This document shows positions 58,935 to 64,000 of a stretch of DNA of 64,000 nucleotides, one piece after another. Numbering within the stretch: position 1 is the first letter of the stretch; every line of letters starts with the position of its first letter. Source of the stretch: Paenibacillus graminis (GTDB lineage Bacteria > Bacillota > Bacilli > Paenibacillales > Paenibacillaceae); contig NZ_CP009287.1 in assembly GCF_000758705.1 (NCBI RefSeq), positions 2,976,001 to 3,040,000 on the forward strand. Direction: 5' to 3'. Position numbers and translations under genes: made by a program. The notes beneath the pieces are model-generated. The model searched no databases, was not told the DNA's origin, and worked only from the letters and a program-made list of their open reading frames with translations.

Positions 58935-59954
58935 ATGGTTAAACGGGTTAGAAGATTTATCTGGACAGCTGTACTTATTCTGGTATTGACCGTGCTTGCG
59001 GCGTGTGGAACCGATAACCATGCTGCGGACAACGGTGTCGTACCGTCAGCAAATACGGGGGCGGTTGCTGCAGCAAGCAGCATGCCAGCCGATGCAGGCA
59101 GTAGCACACCTGCCGAAGCCGCAACACGGACTGTTGCCGGTGAATTCGGGGATGTAGAAATTCCTGTAAACCCGCAGCGGATAGCAGGGATTTATGTGGA
59201 GGATTATCTGAAAGCGCTCGGGATTACTCCGGTCGTTCAATGGTACCATCCAAGCTGGGGCAAGCAGGATTATCTGAACCTGGATGTGCCTGAATTCGAT
59301 GTTTCCGGGAGCATAGAGGCATTGCTGGAAAAAGATCCGGATTTGATCATTCTTGACGGCGGCGCAGATGCAGCCAAAGTTGAACAATATTCCAAGGTCG
59401 CACCAACCTATCGTCTGCCGGAACAGGTGCTGCAGGACTCCAGGCAAATGCTTACAGCCATTGCAGACGCTTTGGGCGTTCCTGAGAAGGCAGAAGTTGC
59501 GCTCGCGGAATACGACCAGAAGGTGGAAGATGGAAAAGCTAAGCTGCAGCAGGCGCTGGGACAAGAAAAGGTGGCGGTCATCCGGCTGAATGTTGCGGAC
59601 AAAACCTTCGCTTTATTCGGTGTCAAAAACCGTTATACCGGTGTGATTTATGACCAATTTGGACTGACTCCAATCCCGATGGCTGCCGAGATGACAGATT
59701 ATCAGGCGATTATATCGGAAGAGGTGATTCCTGAGCTGGAAGCGGACCATATTATTGTATTTCCTGATCATGGAGGCTGGGATACGGCGGAGAATCAGGA
59801 AGCGGTTCAAGTCCTGGCTGGCCCGCTGTGGAAGAACCTGCCTGCGGTGAAGAAGGGAAATATTTATAAAATGGAACGTTCGCACTGGCAGTCCGGCGCC
59901 ATTACGGCCAATGCGATGAAGCTTGATGATCTGCTGGAGGCAATGGTGAAATAA
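58935..59954 (+). CDS. Iron-siderophore ABC transporter substrate-binding lipoprotein
   Basis: 339 aa. ATG 58935 is used; GGGAG precedes it. Lipoprotein signal with lipobox VLAAC (Cys ~23), then a Ser/Ala/Pro-rich spacer and a class III periplasmic-binding fold: GDVEIPVNPQRIAGIYVEDYLKALGI (in parts), WYHPSWGKQDYLNLD, EKDPDLIILDGG and VFPDHGGWDTAEN. It captures an iron-chelate outside the membrane. The permease and ATPase are not encoded nearby in the window. A Fur box upstream and a Btr-like regulator downstream place it in iron uptake. Confidence 0.92.
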   Translation: MVKRVRRFIWTAVLILVLTVLAACGTDNHAADNGVVPSANTGAVAAASSMPADAGSSTPAEAATRTVAGEFGDVEIPVNPQRIAGIYVEDYLKALGITPVVQWYHPSWGKQDYLNLDVPEFDVSGSIEALLEKDPDLIILDGGADAAKVEQYSKVAPTYRLPEQVLQDSRQMLTAIADALGVPEKAEVALAEYDQKVEDGKAKLQQALGQEKVAVIRLNVADKTFALFGVKNRYTGVIYDQFGLTPIPMAAEMTDYQAIISEEVIPELEADHIIVFPDHGGWDTAENQEAVQVLAGPLWKNLPAVKKGNIYKMERSHWQSGAITANAMKLDDLLEAMVK

Positions 59955-59984
59955 AATAGAAGTAAGCGCTATGAATCGTACAGG

Positions 59985-60018
59985 AAGGTCTATCAGCATG
60001 GTTGATAGGCCTTTTATT
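59985..60018 (+). terminator. Intrinsic terminator after the siderophore-binding gene
   Basis: AAGGTCTATCA pairs with TTGATAGGCCTT, followed by TTATTTTG. Confidence 0.85.
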
Positions 60019-60037
60019 TTGTTTTACACTAAGGTGG

Positions 60038-60052
60038 TGAAAATGATTCTCA
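60038..60052 (+). promoter_or_regulatory. Fur box upstream of the AraC/SBP regulator gene
   Basis: TGAAAATGATTCTCA is a 7-1-7 Fur site (TGANAAT-G-ATTCTCA). It lies only 18 bp before the ATG. Confidence 0.75.
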
Positions 60053-60069
60053 ATTAGGGGGGCGGTAGA

Positions 60070-61671
60070 ATGCAGCAAGACCCGAATATCACCAATAACA
60101 AAAAGCTGTTCTACAGCTTAATAAGTATAGAAGAAGTTACGCAACCCCTCACCGAAAACAGACCAGCTCCATTGTTTCAGGACTATACGCTGATTATAGT
60201 TTCAGAGGGGCAGGGCTGGGTCGAAGCGGACGAAAGACGGTTTCCAGTGGAAAAAGGTGCGGGATTCCTGTTTGATGCCGGGGCAATCCACCGGATTCAG
60301 GCAGGGGAGAAGGGACTTTGCTTTTACCGGATTGCCTTTGAAATTATTGGCAGGGGGAACAGTGGGCATAGCTGGAAGGAGAGGCTGTCCATGAGCGGAA
60401 TACTCCGCCCGGGACCTGTTAGCTGCAGGCCTTACTCACAATGCGCATTGCTGCTCGAAGCCATCTGCCATAGCCGCAGGAGCCCGGAAGAGATCGAAGG
60501 ATTCGCGGGACATATCCGCTTTCAAGAGCTGCTGCTGTTAATTATGCGTGCAAATGCCGCAGCGCTGAAGACAAGGGATGAGCATGAGGCGGTACAGCGT
60601 TCTATCCGCTATATGCAGGAGCATTTTAGTGAACCGGTTACGGTTGACCAGCTTGCGGAGGTTGCAGGCGTGGGCCGTGCCCGGTATACGCGGATTTTTA
60701 AAGAGATGACGGGGCGGATTCCCTTGGAGTACTTGAATGGACTGCGGATAGAACGGGCACAGCAGCAGCTGCTTCTGACCGATGACCGTCTGCATGATAT
60801 CGCATTAACTGTCGGCTACAGCAATGAATATTATTTTAACCGGCGTTTTAAGGGCTCGGTGGGAGTTACGCCCGGCCAATACCGGAGTCTTCACCAGGAA
60901 GGGCTGCGTGTATTCGCTCCTTTTCTGGAGGATTACCTGCTGGCGTTAGGGATTGTTCCGGTGGCTCAGTTCTCCCATCCCCAGTGGGGTAAACAGGAGT
61001 ATCTCAGTCTGGAGCAGGTGCCAACATTCGATATTTCCACTGGAGACTGGGACGGCCTCTCCCGCTTTATGCCCGAGCTGATTATGCTGGATGACGGCTT
61101 TCAGCGCTGGCATCTGGAGGAGTGCCGCAGGATTGCCCCGCTGCTCCGGCTCCCTTTTCATCAGGAAGACTGGCGGGCAACCTTGCACTCTGCAGCAGCC
61201 ATCTTCGGCAGGACGGAACGTGTGCGGGAGATCATCCGCAATTATGAGCACCGGGCAAAGAGGGCCAAGCAACAGCTCAGCCGCATTGTAAAGGACCGGA
61301 GCGTAGCCTTCCTGCGGCTCTCCTCCTGCGGAATCACTCTATATGGTTGTGAAGAGCTGGGGTATACCGGAGGCGTATTGCATCATGATCTGGGGCTGCA
61401 GCCGCATCCGCTCGTCCGGGAATTGACCCGGGGTCAGAAGCGGGTGAATCTTACCGCTGAAGAGCTGTCACATCTTAATGCGGATCATTTGTTCATTACC
61501 TTTGACCGGCAGGAGGGTGAAGGGCGGGAACTGCTGGATACCTCGCTCTGGAAAAGACTGCCCGCTGTACGCAGCGGATGTGTATACGAGGTTGATTTTA
61601 TGGCCTGGATGAATTACGGCGTGCTGTCCCATCAGCGTAAGATTGAGGATGTACTGCGCGTGCTGGCGTGA
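60070..61671 (+). CDS. Btr-like regulator: AraC HTH fused to siderophore-binding domain
   Basis: 533-aa cytoplasmic activator. ATG 60070 follows GGGGGGCGG. Cupin-like N-terminal region (~1-150: YTLIIVSEGQGWVEADERR), AraC double HTH (~175-275: VDQLAEVAGVGRARYTRIFKE, IALTVGYSNEYYFNRRFKGSVG), then a FeuA/FhuD-type ligand-binding domain (~280-533) without a signal peptide. That domain is plainly related to the exported binding protein next door: EDYLLALGIVPVAQFSHPQWGKQEYLSL compares with EDYLKALGITPVVQWYHPSWGKQDYLNL (each quoted in parts elsewhere). This is the architecture of B. subtilis Btr, which activates uptake genes on binding ferri-bacillibactin. It likely senses the same siderophore that the lipoprotein imports. 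Confidence 0.93.
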   Translation: MQQDPNITNNKKLFYSLISIEEVTQPLTENRPAPLFQDYTLIIVSEGQGWVEADERRFPVEKGAGFLFDAGAIHRIQAGEKGLCFYRIAFEIIGRGNSGHSWKERLSMSGILRPGPVSCRPYSQCALLLEAICHSRRSPEEIEGFAGHIRFQELLLLIMRANAAALKTRDEHEAVQRSIRYMQEHFSEPVTVDQLAEVAGVGRARYTRIFKEMTGRIPLEYLNGLRIERAQQQLLLTDDRLHDIALTVGYSNEYYFNRRFKGSVGVTPGQYRSLHQEGLRVFAPFLEDYLLALGIVPVAQFSHPQWGKQEYLSLEQVPTFDISTGDWDGLSRFMPELIMLDDGFQRWHLEECRRIAPLLRLPFHQEDWRATLHSAAAIFGRTERVREIIRNYEHRAKRAKQQLSRIVKDRSVAFLRLSSCGITLYGCEELGYTGGVLHHDLGLQPHPLVRELTRGQKRVNLTAEELSHLNADHLFITFDRQEGEGRELLDTSLWKRLPAVRSGCVYEVDFMAWMNYGVLSHQRKIEDVLRVLA

Positions 61672-61709
61672 AGGCAGAAGAAGAGGCAACGTACGTGCGC
61701 AACCTGGGC

Positions 61710-61832
61710 TTAGGGGGCAAACGATACATTTTGAACAATATAACGGATGATAAAAAAGGCGATAATCAGCAAAGAAGCCAGGCCGAGTAAAAAAGAGACG
61801 ACTGCTTTATCGGAACGTTTGAGTTTGCTCAT
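61710..61832 (-). CDS. Small single-pass membrane protein
   Basis: 40 aa, ATG 61832 seven bases after AGAGGTGA. Sequence: SKLKRSDKAVVSFLLG, then a membrane helix ASLLIIAFFIIRYIV, ending VSFAP. The start lies inside the 3' end of the preceding minus-strand gene (26-base overlap), so the two are translationally linked. Function unknown. Confidence 0.62.
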   Translation of the reverse strand: MSKLKRSDKAVVSFLLGLASLLIIAFFIIRYIVQNVSFAP

Positions 61833-62034
61833 TGATTTCACCTCTGGGGTTAAAGCTGATAAAACGTTTTATGGTCCAGTAAGGCAGCGTAAGCCGCCCT
61901 TCTTGGGTGGAAACCTCCAAAACATCGGAGATGGGATTGATTTCACATTTTCCGGTATACGTTTCCCCGCTTACCAGATGAACGCGTTGACACATACTGG
62001 TAACAAGTGCGAGCTGAATATCCTTTTTTTTCAT
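61807..62034 (-). CDS. Small hypothetical protein, possibly Sm-like beta fold
   Basis: 75 aa, ATG 62034 after GGGAAGTGACGAA. Residues VHLVSGETYTGKCEINPISD and EGRLTLPYWTIKRFISF read like a small beta-barrel (Sm/Hfq-like strand pattern), but no family is recognised. It overlaps the start of the tiny membrane protein gene and is divergent from the YjcZ-type gene. Confidence 0.62.
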   Translation of the reverse strand: MKKKDIQLALVTSMCQRVHLVSGETYTGKCEINPISDVLEVSTQEGRLTLPYWTIKRFISFNPRGEINEQTQTFR

Positions 62035-62268
62035 TTCGTCACTTCCCTTGCTTCTATCTCTAAAATTACTTTGTATTAATTATTTAAACCGGATTAGCAA
62101 TCATTAACAGTCATGAAAGTTACATCTTTGTTATTATTTATGCATAGCCAAATGGACCTGGAGAAAAAGCAGGTAGGTCTAAATATATTTCTTTTTCATG
62201 TATGCCCAAGCGTATGGCGTTAATCCGCATATTTTAAGCTGTACTCTATTTTAAGGAGGAATTAGATT

Positions 62269-62382
62269 ATGGGTGAAAATGTTGGCGGATACGGCGGCGG
62301 ATACGGTGCTTTTACTTCTACCGGAGCGATTTTGGTTCTGTTCATTTTGCTGGTGATCATCTCTAAAACTATTCTGCTGTAA
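62269..62382 (+). CDS. YjcZ-family sporulation-type small protein
   Basis: 37 aa, ATG 62269 after AAGGAGGAA. Gly/Tyr-rich N terminus (GGYGGGYGAF) followed by one hydrophobic helix (AILVLFILLVIISKTILL), the YjcZ/YjcZ-like pattern found in many sporulating Bacilli, where it is often annotated as a sporulation protein. It has its own upstream region and a terminator. Confidence 0.85.
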   Translation: MGENVGGYGGGYGAFTSTGAILVLFILLVIISKTILL

Positions 62383-62426
62383 GCTTCATTACTGCAACTC
62401 ACTGCTAACGCTCATTGCAACTGCAA

Positions 62427-62464
62427 GCCAAAAACCGCCAGCTTGGGAGCTGGCGGTTTTTGGC
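62427..62464. terminator. Perfect bidirectional terminator between yjcZ-type and ABC exporter genes
   Basis: GCCAAAAACCGCCAGCT and its exact complement around a TGGG loop; the A and T tracts inside the stem serve both strands. Confidence 0.93.
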
Positions 62465-62479
62465 TGAGGCCAGACGGGA

Positions 62480-64000
62480 TTACCCGGTGGCTCCCGCCAG
62501 ATCTTTTTCCAAAGTATAAAAACCTCTGAATCTGCCCCCATGCTTAAGCAGCTCCTCCAGACTTCCCATCTCAGCGATCTTTCCATTCTCCATATAAATA
62601 ATCTGGTCGTATAAGCCAAGCAGATCCTCATTCATATTATGAGTGATTGTAATCAGGGTCAGCTCGTTAAGCTTCAGCAATCTGCTCTCGATTTCATAAG
62701 CGGTCTGCATATCAATAGCCGAGGTGCCTTCATCCAGGACCAGAATCGGCTTATTGCGGATCAATGCCCGGGCGACGGCAATCCGCTGCCGCTGGCCTCC
62801 CGACAGCTGCAAACCGTTCTCTCCGACAGGGGAGAGCAGGCCATCCGGTGTATTCTGTAAAAACTTATGAATTCCGCTGGTGTGAAGGGCCGTATCCAGC
62901 ATTTGCTCCGAAAACTCCTCATGCAGGCATATATTGTGCCTGATATCGGAATCAAACATATACACATTCTGATGGATGGTGGAGACCATTTGCTGCAGCT
63001 TCTCCCTGTCAAGCCGTTTCAAATCGGTGCCGTCAAGCGCAATGGAACCATCAAAGCGATCATAATATCCCGTCAACAATTTGACCAAGGTTGATTTCCC
63101 GCAGCCGCTGGGACCCACCAGCGCGTATTTTTTCCCTTTCTCCAGACTAAGGGAAATATCTTGTATTACCGGATTTCCTTGTTTGTAGCTAAACTGCAGA
63201 TGCCTGGCCTCCAATGTGCTGTGAAATACAGGAGTAAGTCCCTCGGCATCCGGCTCATGTTTCTCTTCGCTGAACAAATCGATGCGTTCCTGAACAGGCT
63301 TGATCCCCTGGATTTTGGGGAGATTCTCCATGATGGCCAGCACTGGCCCCACAAAGCCGCCGCTTAGCTGAACCAGGGCGACCAGGCTTCCGGCGGACAG
63401 ATTGCCGGTAATGATCAGATAGGCGGCGATAAAAACAACCGCAAACTGTGTCAGAATCGCCAAAGTATGGGACACGCTTTCGTTGAAGGCGAACAGCCGG
63501 TCAGCGGCAAACCGGACCCCGGCGGCCCGGTGGTTTTGCTGTTTGAAGGTCTGCTCGGCATACCTGCCCATAGCATAGGATGTAATCACCTCGTACCCGG
63601 ATAATAAATCCTTCAGGCTTGCGGTGAACGCGGACATTTGGCTGGAGACTTCACTTTGCTTATGCTGCAGCGCTTTGCCGAATAGGGAAGGAATGGCAAA
63701 CATGAGCACCATGCATCCAATCAAGATCACAGTCACCAGGGGGCTGAGATAGAGCAATATCCCCAAAGAAACAGCAAATACTACTACGTTCTGCAGAACC
63801 TGCAGCATAGGCTGGATATAGTTGTCCTCCAGCAGCTTAATATCATTGGTGAGCGCGGACAAATAATCAGCGGTATTGGTTGCTGAGAAGGTTTCGGCCT
63901 TCTGCCGGAACACACCGCGAAACACCCGCCCGCGCAGTGTAATCGTCACATTGCGGATCAGCGCTTTGCTGCACAGCGAATAGATCAGTCCGAACAATCC
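62480..64000 (-). CDS. ABC exporter with fused membrane and ATPase domains (5' end outside window)
   Basis: At least 505 aa of a type I ABC exporter; the frame is open to the right edge, so the N terminus is missing (full proteins are ~570-600 aa). Membrane domain: VVVFAVSLGILLYLSPLVTVILIG, IAAYLIITGNLSAGSLVALVQLSG. Intracellular coupling stretch TADYLSALTNDIKLLEDNYI. Nucleotide domain: Walker A GPSGCGKST, signature LSGGQRQRIAVARAL, Walker B ILVLDEGTSAID, His in TITHNM. The Walker B reads DEGTS instead of the usual DEATS. Works as a homo- or heterodimer; substrate unknown. Confidence 0.92.
   Translation of the reverse strand, partial: GLFGLIYSLCSKALIRNVTITLRGRVFRGVFRQKAETFSATNTADYLSALTNDIKLLEDNYIQPMLQVLQNVVVFAVSLGILLYLSPLVTVILIGCMVLMFAIPSLFGKALQHKQSEVSSQMSAFTASLKDLLSGYEVITSYAMGRYAEQTFKQQNHRAAGVRFAADRLFAFNESVSHTLAILTQFAVVFIAAYLIITGNLSAGSLVALVQLSGGFVGPVLAIMENLPKIQGIKPVQERIDLFSEEKHEPDAEGLTPVFHSTLEARHLQFSYKQGNPVIQDISLSLEKGKKYALVGPSGCGKSTLVKLLTGYYDRFDGSIALDGTDLKRLDREKLQQMVSTIHQNVYMFDSDIRHNICLHEEFSEQMLDTALHTSGIHKFLQNTPDGLLSPVGENGLQLSGGQRQRIAVARALIRNKPILVLDEGTSAIDMQTAYEIESRLLKLNELTLITITHNMNEDLLGLYDQIIYMENGKIAEMGSLEELLKHGGRFRGFYTLEKDLAGATG

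Noticed and set aside
62269..62382. Antimicrobial peptide or bacteriocin precursor
   Set aside because: The Gly/Tyr-rich start plus single hydrophobic helix fits the YjcZ family; the nearby ABC exporter is on the other strand behind a strong terminator.

Overview
The window looks like chromosomal DNA of a Paenibacillus-type Firmicute. This rests on moderate GC content, strong AGGAGG-type ribosome binding sites with ATG/GTG/TTG starts, many short hairpin-plus-T-run terminators, a YjcZ-type small protein, B. subtilis-like modules (yjlC-ndh, ywnA, a Btr-like regulator, nhaK, catE) and very large secreted multi-domain glycanases typical of the genus. No rRNA, tRNA, transposase, phage gene or CRISPR array was recognised. 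The species is inferred, not proven.

Layout, left to right. 1-2.6 kb: 3' part of an ACT-domain malic enzyme, a small P-loop protein and a GNAT acetyltransferase. 2.6-5.3 kb (minus strand): a three-gene ABC-2 exporter operon carrying a ~67-bp tandem repeat between ATPase and permease. 5.4-6.2 kb: an orphan promoter/terminator unit and a perfect array of ten 51-bp hairpin repeats. 6.4-11.8 kb: DinB-fold protein, SgrR-like regulator, DUF4173 membrane protein, Crp/Fnr-family regulator, DUF4256 protein. 12.1-24.6 kb: a GH87 alpha-1,3-glucanase, cysteine synthase, a lipoprotein, a two-component system with a YcnI-like copper protein, and a GH74-X2-X2-CBM3 xyloglucanase with an upstream cre-like site. 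24.7-25.5 kb: a second ~51-bp hairpin array sharing its core with the first, then a 20-bp tandem repeat. 25.6-38.5 kb: divergent SDR/LysR pair, methyltransferase, an EVE/PUA-like protein, nitroreductase, yjlC-ndh with a Rex-type operator, DUF2785, SGNH hydrolase, lipoprotein, methionine aminopeptidase, CMD-like, DJ-1/PfpI, HEAT-like protein and a YwnA-type Rrf2 regulator. 38.5-39.1 kb: two tandem candidate small-RNA units, with a relative at 58.7 kb. 39.2-49.6 kb: an AAC(6')-like acetyltransferase, metallophosphoesterase, CatE-like VOC protein, GT14 transferase, MBL hydrolase, XRE regulator with two palindromic operators, NhaK-type antiporter, GNAT, two-part ThrE-type exporter, YitT-type protein. 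49.7-57.8 kb: AraC regulator divergent from a GH127 beta-L-arabinofuranosidase, a DUF817 protein, and a LacI-cellobiose phosphorylase pair with matching operators. 57.9-64 kb: GNAT, zinc ribbon protein, a Fur-box-preceded siderophore-binding lipoprotein and its Btr-like regulator, two overlapping tiny genes, YjcZ-type protein, and the 3' part of an ABC exporter.

How the genes fit together: the carbohydrate genes degrade outside polymers (alpha-1,3-glucan, xyloglucan) and handle small sugars inside (cellobiose phosphorolysis, arabinofuranoside release) under local LacI, AraC and probably CcpA control. The iron pair shows the same ligand-binding fold both in the exported binding protein and in the cytoplasmic regulator. 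The yjlC-ndh operon with its operator is a respiratory redox-control unit.

Most unusual content: the two homologous 51-bp hairpin arrays, which leave reading frames open on both strands and are probably not protein-coding; a repeated small-RNA-like promoter/terminator module; two genes whose only convincing starts are ACG and CTG codons behind strong ribosome binding sites; and several decayed gene fragments abutting intact genes.
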